64,000 nt of DNA from Propionibacterium sp. (lineage in GTDB: Bacteria; Actinomycetota; Actinomycetes; Propionibacteriales; Propionibacteriaceae). A program made the position numbers and the translations under genes. Where the stretch lies: NCBI GenBank assembly GCA_012517405.1, contig JAAYVB010000025.1:186001-250000 (forward strand). Direction: 5' to 3'. Of the stretch, positions 41,288 through 51,879 are shown piece by piece (position 1 is the stretch's first letter; each line of letters begins with the position of its first letter). The notes beneath the pieces were generated by a model. That model searched no databases and had not been told where the DNA came from. It was given only the letters and a program-made list of their open reading frames with translations.

Positions 41288-42313
41288 TCAGCGCGCGCGT
41301 CCGGCCTGGCGAGCCTGGTCGACGGTGCGCAGGAGTTGCTCCAGGGCAAATCCGGGATCGGCAGCTGCACCCTTCACCTGCTCGTCGGCCCGCGCGACCG
41401 CCCGGATGGCGATCGAGACCGCCTGGCTCGACCAGTCACGCGACAGCCGCGACAGGTCCTTCAACTTCCACGGGGGCACGCCCACCTGCCGGGCCAGGTC
41501 GTTGTCCGGCATCCGCGCCGAACGCAGTTCGAGATACTTGCCGAGACCTCGCAACGAACCGGCGAGCGCGCTGGTGACCAACACCGGGGCCACTCCCGTC
41601 GACAACGCCCAGCGCAGCTTCTCCAGTGCCGGCCCCGGACGCCCGGCCAGGGCATCGTCGGCAACCGCGAAACTGGTGACCTCCGCGCGTCCATCGAAAT
41701 AGCGACGCACCATCGTCGCGCTCAGCTGCTCCCCCTGATAGTCGGACGCCAGCTGGCGCAGCGCACCGGCGAGCGAACGCAGATCGGTTCCCACTGCATC
41801 GATGAGGTCCTGGGCGGCCTGGACGTCCATGCCCATGCGCAGCGATTTGGCCTCGGCGGCGACGAACTTGGGCAGCTCCCAGGCCTTGACGGGGTCCGCC
41901 GCGATCCGGGTGACCTTCGCCTTCTTGAGCGCATCGATCAGGGCTTTGCCCTTGAGGCCACCGCCATGGACGAGCACCAGGCAGAGCTCGGGATAGGGCT
42001 CCAGCGCGCTCTGCCGGACCAGCGGCAACGCCTGTTCGGGCAAGCTCGCCAGATCGTTAACCACCACGATGACCCAGGACGCGAACAAGCTGCCGCCGAT
42101 CAGATCGGCGAAACGTCCATCGGCCAGTTCGGCAGCGTTGACCTCGGTCAGTTCGGCATCGGGATGCTCGCGGCGAGCTTGGGCGACGCGTGCGGCGACG
42201 GCCCGTTCCGCGAGCAGGGGCTCAGCGCCCTGGACGAGCAGGGTGCTGCCGAAAACCGACGATTGTGCCACCGCTCCATCGTGCCATCTGGTGCTGTCGA
42301 CTGCCATCCGCAC
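41288..42313 (-). CDS. holA: DNA polymerase III subunit delta
   Basis: 341 residues. Clamp-loader delta subunit that opens the beta clamp. It lacks a functional P loop, as expected, and shows the AAA+-like fold with FGSTLLVQGAEPLLAERAVA at the N-terminus, WVIVVVNDLASLPE in the middle and a C-terminal collar domain ending GLGKYLELRSARMPDNDLARQVGVPPWKLKDL. Position next to rpsT and comEC is conserved. No strong ribosome-binding site before the ATG. Confidence 0.92.
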   Translation of the reverse strand: MRMAVDSTRWHDGAVAQSSVFGSTLLVQGAEPLLAERAVAARVAQARREHPDAELTEVNAAELADGRFADLIGGSLFASWVIVVVNDLASLPEQALPLVRQSALEPYPELCLVLVHGGGLKGKALIDALKKAKVTRIAADPVKAWELPKFVAAEAKSLRMGMDVQAAQDLIDAVGTDLRSLAGALRQLASDYQGEQLSATMVRRYFDGRAEVTSFAVADDALAGRPGPALEKLRWALSTGVAPVLVTSALAGSLRGLGKYLELRSARMPDNDLARQVGVPPWKLKDLSRLSRDWSSQAVSIAIRAVARADEQVKGAAADPGFALEQLLRTVDQARQAGRAR

Positions 42314-42462
42314 CTGACCCGAACCCAGGAGACTCAGCTCAAGGCGTCCCGATCAGAACCCCGAGCCTGACGGCAACCGGTGGCAAGAACGGCCGCGGGG
42401 TCGCTGCTGTCGGAGGTGCCCGCTAGAGTCGATGAGGCAAGGATTACCTCTGAGGAGACAGC

Positions 42463-43707
42463 ATGACGATTGGGAAGTATTCCCTCGGCGCTGGCGACCG
42501 TTTCGGCAAAGAAGGCGCTGCACAGGTCGCGGCATTCGAAAAGATCAAGGCAGACGGCGTCGATGTCGACATCGTCTGGAACAAGTCCAACCGCGAGCAC
42601 ACCATTATTGGCACTTCGCCGGTCGACCAGCGCAAAGCTGCCGATGCTGCTGTGGCCAAGACCGGCTGGAAGGGCCAGTACTTCGTCGACGCCGACCACA
42701 TCAACATGACGAACGCCGATTGGTTCATCGACTCGTGCGATTTCTTCACCATCGACATCACTGATCTCATCGGCAAGCAGACCACTGCGGAGAATGCGGC
42801 GGCTTTCCTCGAGCGCGCGAAGCCGCTGCTCGGCGAGCACACCATTGCCGGCCTGGACGCTCCGGTCGTCGTCACCGAAGAGGTCCTGAACAAGATCGCC
42901 CAGCGTTACCTGTTCGGCCTGGAGGATGCGAAGCGACTCTACGATCGCATCGTCGAGAAGGGTGGCGACATCCGCCACGTCGAGCTGGCCATGGACGAAT
43001 CCCCCGAGCGTCAGGGCCCGGCCGATCTGCTGGTCGTCTTGTCGGAGGTCGCCCACGAGCAGCTGCCGATCGACACGGTCGCGGTGAAGTTCGTCGGTCG
43101 TTTCAACAAGGGTGTCGACTACGTTGGCGATGTGGACGAGTTCCTCGCCGAGTTCCGCGCCGATGTCGCGGTGATTCAGTACGCGATCAAGAAGTACGGG
43201 CTGCACGAGAATCTCAAGCTGTCGGTGCACACCGGCTCGGACAAGTTCTCGATCTACCCGGGCATGGGCCAGATCATCCGCGAGCTGGACACCGGCCTGC
43301 ACCTGAAGACCGCCGGCACCACCTGGCTGGAAGAGCTCATCGGCCTGGCCGAGGGCGGCGGCGAGGGCCTGGCGATCGCCAAGGAGATCTATCGCACCGC
43401 CTACGGCATGCTGGACGAGTTGACCGCGCCGTACGCCGACGTCATCGACATCGACCCCGCGGCGCTCCCGAGCCCGGACGAGGTGGACGCCTGGACCGGC
43501 AAGCAGTTCGCGGACGCGCTGCGCCACGACCAATCCAATCCGGCCTACAACCTGAACCTGCGGCAGTTGCTGCACGTCTCGTTCAAGCTCGCCGCCAAGA
43601 TGGGCCAGCGCTACCTGGACGCTCTGGACGAGCACCGTGAGCACGTGGAGCGCAACGTTACCGAGAATCTCTACGAGCGCCATCTGAAGCCGCTGTTCGA
43701 GGCCTGA
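42463..43707 (+). CDS. uxaE: UxaE family protein (D-tagaturonate epimerase type)
   Basis: 414 residues, strong GAGGAGA before the ATG. Conserved family features visible: WNKSNREHTIIG (38-49), DADH (76-79), MDES (177-180), VGRFNKGVDYVGD, HTGSDKFSIYP (256-266), HLKTAGTTWLE (280-290) and NLRQLLHV. UxaE of Thermotoga interconverts D-tagaturonate and D-fructuronate with a divalent metal, bypassing UxaB/UxaA steps in galacturonate breakdown; the HTGSDKFS and HLKTAGT blocks match that enzyme. No other hexuronate gene is in the window, so the true substrate may differ. It sits between holA and comEC, which usually adjoin. Confidence 0.8.
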   Translation: MTIGKYSLGAGDRFGKEGAAQVAAFEKIKADGVDVDIVWNKSNREHTIIGTSPVDQRKAADAAVAKTGWKGQYFVDADHINMTNADWFIDSCDFFTIDITDLIGKQTTAENAAAFLERAKPLLGEHTIAGLDAPVVVTEEVLNKIAQRYLFGLEDAKRLYDRIVEKGGDIRHVELAMDESPERQGPADLLVVLSEVAHEQLPIDTVAVKFVGRFNKGVDYVGDVDEFLAEFRADVAVIQYAIKKYGLHENLKLSVHTGSDKFSIYPGMGQIIRELDTGLHLKTAGTTWLEELIGLAEGGGEGLAIAKEIYRTAYGMLDELTAPYADVIDIDPAALPSPDEVDAWTGKQFADALRHDQSNPAYNLNLRQLLHVSFKLAAKMGQRYLDALDEHREHVERNVTENLYERHLKPLFEA

Positions 43708-43730
43708 TCGGTTTCGTCGGACTACTGAGC

Positions 43731-43763
43731 GGGGACGCTTCCAGAACTCCTGGAAGCGCCCCC
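43731..43763. terminator. Bidirectional terminator between uxaE and comEC
   Basis: 14-bp stem with one mismatch (43731-43744 with 43750-43763, loop AACTC) 24 bp after the uxaE stop and 12 bp from the comEC stop; GTTTCC follows on the plus strand. Confidence 0.8.
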
Positions 43764-43774
43764 GTTTCCGTTCA

Positions 43775-46120
43775 TCAGCGCTGGGTCACCGCCGAGCCGC
43801 CATCGGCCGATACGGCGATTGCTCCCTGCTGATCGGTGCGGAAGACGGTTGCCCCGCTGCCGCGCAGCATCGTCAGTGCCGACGACGCGGGGTGGCCATA
43901 GCCGTTGTTCTCCCCCACCTGGACGAGCGCGATCCGGGCGTGCACGGCGTCGATGAAGTCCGGGTCCTGCCGCGGCGAGCCGTGGTGAGGGACGGCGAGG
44001 ACATCTGCCCGGATGTCCGCCCCGGAACTGACCACGGCCTGCTGACCCGCCACCTCGAGATCTCCGGTCACCAGGATCCGCAGCTCACCGGTCTCGATCA
44101 GCCCAACAATCGAAGCGTCGTTCTGGCCCGCGTCTTCACCGGCCGACGACCCGTCAGCAAGCGGCGACGCCCGAGCCGAAGGACCGGCGGCTATGGTCGT
44201 CCATCTCAGTGGGCCCAGCTCAATAGTGTCGCCGGCACTCGTCCGGGTCGTCTCGGGCAGCCCCTCCAAATCGGAGGCAGCCGGGGCATCCGATCCGACG
44301 AGCACCATCTCGACCGGGATCTCACCGGCGATCGCCGGCAGCCCACCTACATGATCGGCATGCGAATGCGTCAGCACCAGCACCGAGATCCGGCTCACGC
44401 CAGCAGAGGCCAGGCAGGCGCGCAACGCATCCGGATCGGGACCGGTGTCCACGAGTATCGCCCGGCCGGGCGCGGCTCGGATGAGTTGGGCGCCGCCCTG
44501 CCCCACATCACAGGCGATCACCACCCACTCCCCCGGCCAACCAGCCTGGGGCGGCGCACGAAATGCCCCGATGACCAGCAGCACGGCAAATGCTGCCACC
44601 AGCCATCGCCTCGGCAAGACCCGCGGCATCACCAAAGCGGCGCAGATCACGCAGGCCACGCCGAGCAGCACCAGCGTCGCCGGAGTACTACGCCAGCTCC
44701 AGGCAGCGGCCGGCGCGGACGCCGCGAGGTGCGCCACCAGCACGATCGGCTGGACGCACCACCCCGCGGCCCAGCCCACCGGCCCCGCCAACCCCGGCGA
44801 GACGAGTGAGATCAGTCCTGCCGCCAGCCCCAGGATCGTCACCGGCCCCACGAATGGCCCCGCGAACAGATTCGCCGCCAGCCCCACCACACTGACCTGC
44901 CCCGACAGCGCGGTCACAATGGGCTGGGTGGCCAACTGCGCCGCCAACGGCACCGCCACCGACTCGGCCAGCCAGCCGGGCGCCCAGCCGCGCATCGCGG
45001 TCTGCCAGCGTCCGGCCCACCACAAGATCCCCGCCGTGGCGGTGACCGACAACGCGAACCCCCACGATCGCGAAAGCCAGGGGTCGATCAGCACCAGCAC
45101 CAGCACCGCCAGACTGAGCGCTCGCAGCCCGCGCGCCCGGTCGTGGGCGAGTCCGGTGGCAGCCATCGCGATGAGCCCCATGGCGGCGGCCCTCAACACG
45201 CTCGGCTCGGCACGGCAGACGACGATGAACGCCGCTGCCACCAGCACCGCCATCCCCCGCAGCCACCAGCCCCGAACCCCGGCCTGGCGCGCTAGCCCGA
45301 GGGTGAACACCAGCATCAGCGTCAGATTGGTGCCGCTGACCGCGGTCAGGTGAGTCAGACCCGTGGTCTTGAAATCGGCTTTGACCTGTTCGGGAAGATG
45401 GGAGATGTCGCCCACGACCAGCGAGGGCACGAGCCCCGCCTGCTCCGGCGGCGAGTGCGCCATCGCCTGCCTCAGGCCGGCACGAAAGCTGTTCGCCAGC
45501 CGAGCCACCGGCCCCGGCGATTCTACTGAGGTGATCTCACTACGCAGGACGAGGGTGCCCACCGAACGATCCGCGGCATCGGGAGGCCGGCCGATCGCCA
45601 GGAACGTGATGGCCGCACCCACCGGCTGATCGAGCTGCGCGGCCATCTCCCCACTGGCACGCAGCTGCGCCGGCAGACGGCCCTGCCAAACCTCGCCGTG
45701 CGCTGTGACCTGCCGAAGCTCGATCGCGAGCACAGCGGCGGCGGGCTGATAACCACGTGCCTGCCATTGTCTGGCGTCCGAGGTGACCTCGGCCGTCACC
45801 TCGATCAGCGCCTTCTCACGCGCCCACTCGGCCGGCAGGGAGTGATTGAGCGCCGCTGCCCACATCCCTGCAACCCCCGCCGCCCCGGCCATCGCCACGC
45901 CCACGGCACACACCGTCCAGGACCGCCGCAGCAGCCCCAAGGACCCGGCCACCACGCCCAACCCCAGGACGAGGCCGATCCAGCGTCCGCCCTGAACAGC
46001 GATCGCCGCGCAGGCCCAGGCAGCCGCGGCCGGGGCCAGCAGCCGCAGATCGACCGGACGCCCGGCCTCAGACGTGGACGAGCGGGGCGAGCTTCGCGTA
46101 GGTTTTCGCGCCAATGCCAT
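43775..46120 (-). CDS. comEC: ComEC/Rec2 competence DNA channel
   Basis: About 781 residues. Many membrane helices in the N-terminal two thirds include the competence domain (HLPEQVKADFKTTGLTHLTAVSGTNLTL), followed by a C-terminal metallo-beta-lactamase domain with VLTHSHADHVGGLPAI and AVPHHGSP. ComEC forms the inner-membrane pore for transforming DNA, and the lactamase domain is the proposed nuclease for the non-transported strand. I place the start at ATG 46120 (MALARKPT), with AGGAGG just upstream, overlapping comEA by 53 bp; a non-ATG start nearer to 46060 is possible. The frame is open to 46315, but that part reads inside comEA. Confidence 0.9.
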   Translation of the reverse strand: MALARKPTRSSPRSSTSEAGRPVDLRLLAPAAAAWACAAIAVQGGRWIGLVLGLGVVAGSLGLLRRSWTVCAVGVAMAGAAGVAGMWAAALNHSLPAEWAREKALIEVTAEVTSDARQWQARGYQPAAAVLAIELRQVTAHGEVWQGRLPAQLRASGEMAAQLDQPVGAAITFLAIGRPPDAADRSVGTLVLRSEITSVESPGPVARLANSFRAGLRQAMAHSPPEQAGLVPSLVVGDISHLPEQVKADFKTTGLTHLTAVSGTNLTLMLVFTLGLARQAGVRGWWLRGMAVLVAAAFIVVCRAEPSVLRAAAMGLIAMAATGLAHDRARGLRALSLAVLVLVLIDPWLSRSWGFALSVTATAGILWWAGRWQTAMRGWAPGWLAESVAVPLAAQLATQPIVTALSGQVSVVGLAANLFAGPFVGPVTILGLAAGLISLVSPGLAGPVGWAAGWCVQPIVLVAHLAASAPAAAWSWRSTPATLVLLGVACVICAALVMPRVLPRRWLVAAFAVLLVIGAFRAPPQAGWPGEWVVIACDVGQGGAQLIRAAPGRAILVDTGPDPDALRACLASAGVSRISVLVLTHSHADHVGGLPAIAGEIPVEMVLVGSDAPAASDLEGLPETTRTSAGDTIELGPLRWTTIAAGPSARASPLADGSSAGEDAGQNDASIVGLIETGELRILVTGDLEVAGQQAVVSSGADIRADVLAVPHHGSPRQDPDFIDAVHARIALVQVGENNGYGHPASSALTMLRGSGATVFRTDQQGAIAVSADGGSAVTQR

Positions 46121-47033
46121 CCACCTCCTGCAACTCCTCGACCCGGGTGAAGCCGCCATTGGCCGTGCGCCAGTCGATGATCCGTTGCGCCATGACCGGA
46201 CCCACGCCGGGCAGGGTCTCCAGCTGGGCGGCGGTCGCGGTGTTGAGGTTGACCGTGGACGACGATGTGCCCCCGCCGGTCGCTGCGCCGCCACTACCGC
46301 CCGCGCCGCTGCCACCTGTTCCGCTGCCTGAGCCGCCGGTCGAATCAGCCTGGCCGGTGCGCATCTCGCCGCGCGGGTCGGCGGTAGTGCCGATGACGAT
46401 CTGCGCCCCGTCGGGTAGTTCGGCAGCCAGGTTCAATTCCGCACAGTCCGCATCCCGGGCGAGCCCGCCGGCCGCCGCGATCGCGTCCGCCACCCGGGAG
46501 CCAGCGGGCACACTGACCACCCCGGGAGCGACTACCGCGCCCATGACGTGCACCCGCAGCGGGACCGGGCTCGGGGTGGGCGACGACACGCTGGCCGCCG
46601 GAGTGAGCACCGGGGTTGCACTGACGGTGTCGAGTTCATGACCGCGGGCAGCGGTCAGCCGGCTTCCGGTCAGCACAACCGCCACCACGAGCAGCACGGT
46701 GAGCGCGCCGGCATGTGCGCGTCCGAGCCGGAAGACGACCGTGGTCCACGCGGTGCCGTGATGCTCAGCCGCACCAGGAGGCGCCTCGTCGGTCTGCGGG
46801 CCGACTGAAGAGACGCTATCCGACTTCCCGCAGGCTGATCGCGGACTCTGCGGCTCACCAGCCTCGATGCTCGCCGGAGACCTCAGATCATCGAGTTCAG
46901 CCGCGCGCAGTTCATCGTCCAGCGATGACCGGCCACCCGGCTGGGCGCGTCTGGGCGAGCCGGGTGGCCGCGCGTCCCCCAGGACCACGCGAAGTCGCCC
47001 GGATACCTTCTCGGAATCGTCCCGCCGTAGCAC
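46068..47033 (-). CDS. comEA: ComEA family competence DNA receptor
   Basis: 321 residues. Charged cytoplasmic N-terminus (about 1-105), one membrane helix (about 110-130), an SLBB/soluble-ligand-binding beta-grasp domain (VHVMGAVVAPGVVSVPAGSRVADAIAAAGG), a Gly/Ser/Thr linker (about 235-260), and a C-terminal helix-hairpin-helix pair (NLNTATAAQLETLPGVGPVMAQRIIDWR, FTRVEELQEVDGIGAKTYAKL) that binds double-stranded DNA. GTG at 47033 is supported because the conserved upstream block AAGGATTGGT ends the same five bases from it as from the DUF4192 start. Overlaps comEC. Confidence 0.93.
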   Translation of the reverse strand: MLRRDDSEKVSGRLRVVLGDARPPGSPRRAQPGGRSSLDDELRAAELDDLRSPASIEAGEPQSPRSACGKSDSVSSVGPQTDEAPPGAAEHHGTAWTTVVFRLGRAHAGALTVLLVVAVVLTGSRLTAARGHELDTVSATPVLTPAASVSSPTPSPVPLRVHVMGAVVAPGVVSVPAGSRVADAIAAAGGLARDADCAELNLAAELPDGAQIVIGTTADPRGEMRTGQADSTGGSGSGTGGSGAGGSGGAATGGGTSSSTVNLNTATAAQLETLPGVGPVMAQRIIDWRTANGGFTRVEELQEVDGIGAKTYAKLAPLVHV

Positions 47034-47038
47034 ACACC

Positions 47039-47092
47039 AAGGATTGGTGAGTGGCCGCGGAATCGGTCAAGAAGGCCCGCAGCTGTGGACAA
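47039..47092 (-). promoter_or_regulatory. Three-block promoter module upstream of comEA, shared with DUF4192
   Basis: On the minus strand: TTGTCCACAG (47083-47092), 12 bp, TTGACCGATTC (47060-47070), 11 bp, ACCAATCCTT (47039-47048), 5 bp, then the GTG start. The same three blocks occur before the DUF4192 gene (51786-51840). TTGACC resembles a -35, but no TANNNT lies at the proper distance. Confidence 0.65.
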
Positions 47093-47162
47093 ACCGGAGA
47101 CGCTGAGACAGATCGGTGAGACGATCCGGACAGCAACTCTGTGGGAAGCGCAGTCCCCTCAG

Positions 47163-49655
<2,493 letters not shown>

Positions 49656-49709
49656 CGTTCCCGTCTCCTTGTCCGCTGGTCCCAGCCTGTGATCGTCTCT
49701 CCCGACATG

Positions 49710-49740
49710 AAAAAAACCCCGAAGCCCAAGGGCATCAGGG
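49710..49740 (-). terminator. Attenuator terminator in the leuS leader
   Basis: Minus-strand hairpin 49717-49740 (nine pairs with one mismatch, loop CTTG) followed by seven T (49710-49716), ending 55 bp before the leuS start. It is preceded by CCGCGGC...GCCGCGG, a second hairpin that begins inside the leader peptide frame. A terminator here, after a leader ORF and before leuS, points to attenuation. It could otherwise only end a transcript from the left-pointing strand, where no gene lies upstream. Confidence 0.8.
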
Positions 49741-49760
49741 TCACCGCGGCTCGACTGTCA

Positions 49761-49802
49761 TCAATCGCGCCGCGGCATGGGAAGAAGCTGCGCCGGGTGC
49801 AC
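49761..49802 (-). CDS. Candidate leuS leader peptide with adjacent rare Leu codons
   Basis: Frame GTG (49802) to TGA (49761-49763) encodes VHPAQLLPMPRRD. The two leucines use CTT-CTT, rare in this GC-rich genome. TAAACT (49809-49814) is a good -10 six bases before this GTG, so the mRNA would start at or next to the start codon (leaderless). An in-frame GTG six bases earlier is an alternative start. The hairpin partner CCGCGGC lies within the last codons, so stalling at the Leu pair would change folding. Confidence 0.55.
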   Translation of the reverse strand: MHPAQLLPMPRRD

Positions 49803-49990
49803 CCGCACAGTTTAGCCGATCGGCGCCGGAGGCCGGCACCTGCGACTGCCCGCCGAACCCGGCCATTGCGACAGTTCAGGATGGCCTCAGCTTAGTGGGC
49901 ATCTACTAGGCATTATGTGCCAGCCAAGGCTTGCCTCAGAGTCTCCCCGAAGCGCTTGGACGAGCGTTCGGCTAGCCCCACCATGGAAAT

Positions 49991-50689
49991 ATGACGATCA
50001 TCCGCGGCGCCACGGAGGCGACGTACCTGGCCGGCAAGTTGAACTGGTTGCGGGCGGCCGTGCTCGGCGCCAACGACGGAATCGTCTCGGTCTCGGGCCT
50101 GTTGATGGGTGTGGCCGGTGCGCAGGCCGGCTCGAGGGCACTGCTCATCGCTGGTCTCGCCGGTCTGGTCGCGGGGGCTTTGTCGATGGCCGGCGGCGAA
50201 TACGTCTCGGTGAGCACCCAGACCGACACGGAGCGGGCCGCGCTGGCCGCACAGCGCAATCGGCTCACCTCGCAGCCCAACGAAGAGCGGGGCACGCTCA
50301 TCAGGCTCTACCAGGAGCGGGGACTGTCGGCGGTGCTCGCCGAGCAGGTGGCCGACGAACTGTCCCATCACGATGCGCTGGCTGCCCACGCCGAGACGCG
50401 GCTGGGAATCCGTCCCGGCGAGCTCACCAGCCCGTGGTCTGCCGCGGTATCGTCGTTCGTCGCCTTCGCTTTGGGCGCGTTGATCCCCCTGCTGCTGATG
50501 GTCGCCTCCCCGGTGTCGATGCGGGTGGTGGCCACGATCATCGGCGTCGAGCTCGCGCTGCTGCTGACCGGCTACGTCAGCGCCAAGCTGGGCGGAGCCG
50601 ATCCGGGCCGGGCGATCGTCCGGAACATGCTCGTCGCAAGTCTGGCGATGACGACAACCTATCTGCTGGGCACGGTCTTCGCCGGCTGA
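49991..50689 (+). CDS. VIT1/CCC1 family iron/manganese transporter
   Basis: 232 residues with five predicted membrane helices. N-terminal helix pair contains LRAAVLGANDGIVSVSGLLMGVAGA and ALSMAGGEYVSVSTQTDTERA, the signature of VIT/CCC1 proteins; a cytoplasmic charged helix region with EERGTLIRLYQERGL, VADELSHHDALAAHAETRLG (acidic/His metal-binding domain) follows, then three C-terminal helices. Such proteins export Fe(II)/Mn(II) or load vacuoles. The binding-domain layout matches bacterial VIT members. Divergent from leuS; no convincing iron box seen upstream. Confidence 0.9.
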   Translation: MTIIRGATEATYLAGKLNWLRAAVLGANDGIVSVSGLLMGVAGAQAGSRALLIAGLAGLVAGALSMAGGEYVSVSTQTDTERAALAAQRNRLTSQPNEERGTLIRLYQERGLSAVLAEQVADELSHHDALAAHAETRLGIRPGELTSPWSAAVSSFVAFALGALIPLLLMVASPVSMRVVATIIGVELALLLTGYVSAKLGGADPGRAIVRNMLVASLAMTTTYLLGTVFAG

Positions 50690-50715
50690 TCAAACCCCAC
50701 CGGCCGGCGTCAGCG

Positions 50716-51780
50716 TCAGTCGTCGGACGGCGCGGCATCGTCCACCCGGTCATCATCGAACAAGTCGGCGCGCAGTTGGTCCCACAATACCGGGGGTGCC
50801 GCCGCGGCATTGATCTGGCCGAGCAGGGCGATCAACGGATGATGCGGGGCGATCTTCTCGGCGCGTTCGATGCAGGCAACCTGCAGGGCGCCCTCCCCGC
50901 TCACCCAGGCTGCCAGGCCCAGCATCCCGAGCACCGGCGGCTGGCAGCCCCGCGGGGTCATCCGGGCCACGGTCCGCCACAGTTCGACGTGGCGGTGCGC
51001 ATCCGGCCGGCGGAGCAGCCGCAACGCCTGGTCGCGGGCTGTCGGATAGTACGCGATCGTGGCGAGCATGGCTGCCTCCTGCGGACGAACCAGCCGTGGA
51101 TCGGCCAGGCCCTGCTGCACCATCTCGACGAACAAGTCCTCGATCTCTGTCATCTCGAGCTCGCGGACGGCGGCCCGGGCGTCCTCCATGCGCTGGCTGG
51201 CGGCTCTGCCGAGCCAACCGCGCGGCGGCCGGATGGACTCGTCCAGCTGTGAGCGGGAGTCCAGTACCTGCATACCGGCCAGCACCGCTCGGGCAGCCAC
51301 CGGCGAACCCTCGGCGTCGATCGGGCGCCCCTCGGGCGGGCAGCAGCCCGGCACAGTGCACGACAGCGACCAGTAGCGCCCGGCGTTCACATAGACCGAC
51401 TCCAGAACATCGTCGGCGCCGATCACCGCGGTCATCTGCTCGACGACGCGGCTCGCCCGCTCCCGGTCGGCGGCGTAGCCGGCGAGTATCCAGCTCGATC
51501 CGGGGAACTGCCGCACGATGGCGCCGATGCGATGGGCCAGTTGAGCGGGCACGTCGGCCAGCTCGATCGGGAACCGGACCGTGGTGATCAGCGTCTTGTC
51601 GCGGAAGACCAGGGCAACGATCGACTCCTGCGGCTGGAAGCCGAGCAGGTAGGGAACCGCGGCAACGACATCCGCGTCGTTCTTGAGGCGCAGCGGTGCG
51701 TCCAGTTCACTCGATGCTGCGGCGCGATCCCAGGCGTCGGTCGATTGAGCGGACGAGGCGGGGGGCTCTGTTGGTTTCAT
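50716..51780 (-). CDS. DUF4192 domain protein
   Basis: 354 residues from the ATG at 51780. After an N-terminal Ala/Ser-rich stretch comes the family motif LRLKNDADVVAAVPYLLGFQPQESIVAL, an alpha/beta domain with cysteines in SLSCTVPGCCPPEGRP, and an all-helical C-terminal half (PTARDQALRLLRR, MLGLAAWVSGEGALQVACIERAE). No signal peptide or membrane helix. DUF4192 is actinobacterial and of unknown function. The start is supported by the upstream block AAGGATTGGT lying five bases away, exactly as before comEA; that shared promoter is the only functional hint. Converges on the VIT gene with 26 bp between stops. Confidence 0.78.
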   Translation of the reverse strand: MKPTEPPASSAQSTDAWDRAAASSELDAPLRLKNDADVVAAVPYLLGFQPQESIVALVFRDKTLITTVRFPIELADVPAQLAHRIGAIVRQFPGSSWILAGYAADRERASRVVEQMTAVIGADDVLESVYVNAGRYWSLSCTVPGCCPPEGRPIDAEGSPVAARAVLAGMQVLDSRSQLDESIRPPRGWLGRAASQRMEDARAAVRELEMTEIEDLFVEMVQQGLADPRLVRPQEAAMLATIAYYPTARDQALRLLRRPDAHRHVELWRTVARMTPRGCQPPVLGMLGLAAWVSGEGALQVACIERAEKIAPHHPLIALLGQINAAAAPPVLWDQLRADLFDDDRVDDAAPSDD

Positions 51781-51785
51781 GTCCA

Positions 51786-51840
51786 AAGGATTGGTAAGCG
51801 GCCTGCCGAATCGGTCAAACACGTCGCCGCCTGTGGACAA
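51786..51840 (-). promoter_or_regulatory. Three-block promoter module upstream of the DUF4192 gene, shared with comEA
   Basis: On the minus strand: TTGTCCACAG (51831-51840), 12 bp, TTGACCGATTC (51808-51818), 12 bp, ACCAATCCTT (51786-51795), 5 bp, then the ATG. All 31 block bases equal those upstream of comEA; the only spacing change is one base. Confidence 0.65.
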
Positions 51841-51879
51841 GTCACGCCGTTGACCTTCTCGGCTACCCTGGGAGGCACC

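Larger units (their letters stand above)
49656..49990. other. leuS / VIT divergent intergenic region
   Basis: 335 bp. On the minus strand it holds the leuS promoter (TAAACT at 49809-49814), leader peptide and attenuator. The part between about 49870 and 49990 should hold the promoter of the VIT gene on the plus strand, but no clear hexamer pair or ribosome-binding site stands out. Confidence 0.5.

Noticed and set aside
46121-46315. Longer comEC start at 46315
   Set aside because: The extra 65 residues are Arg/Pro/Ser-rich shadow of comEA's coding frame with no membrane or domain feature.
47083-47092. TTGTCCACAG as a DnaA box / replication origin signal
   Set aside because: It does resemble a DnaA box, but there is only one copy at each of two sites, always as part of the same three-block promoter module, and no origin genes or box cluster are present.
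49710-49860. T-box riboswitch upstream of leuS
   Set aside because: The leader is too short for a T-box, and no AG-bulge or T-box sequence (TGGNACCGCG type) is visible; a leader-peptide attenuator explains it better.
49930-49990. Iron box upstream of the VIT/CCC1 transporter
   Set aside because: The best 19-base window there matches the DtxR consensus at only about 10 positions, which is near background.
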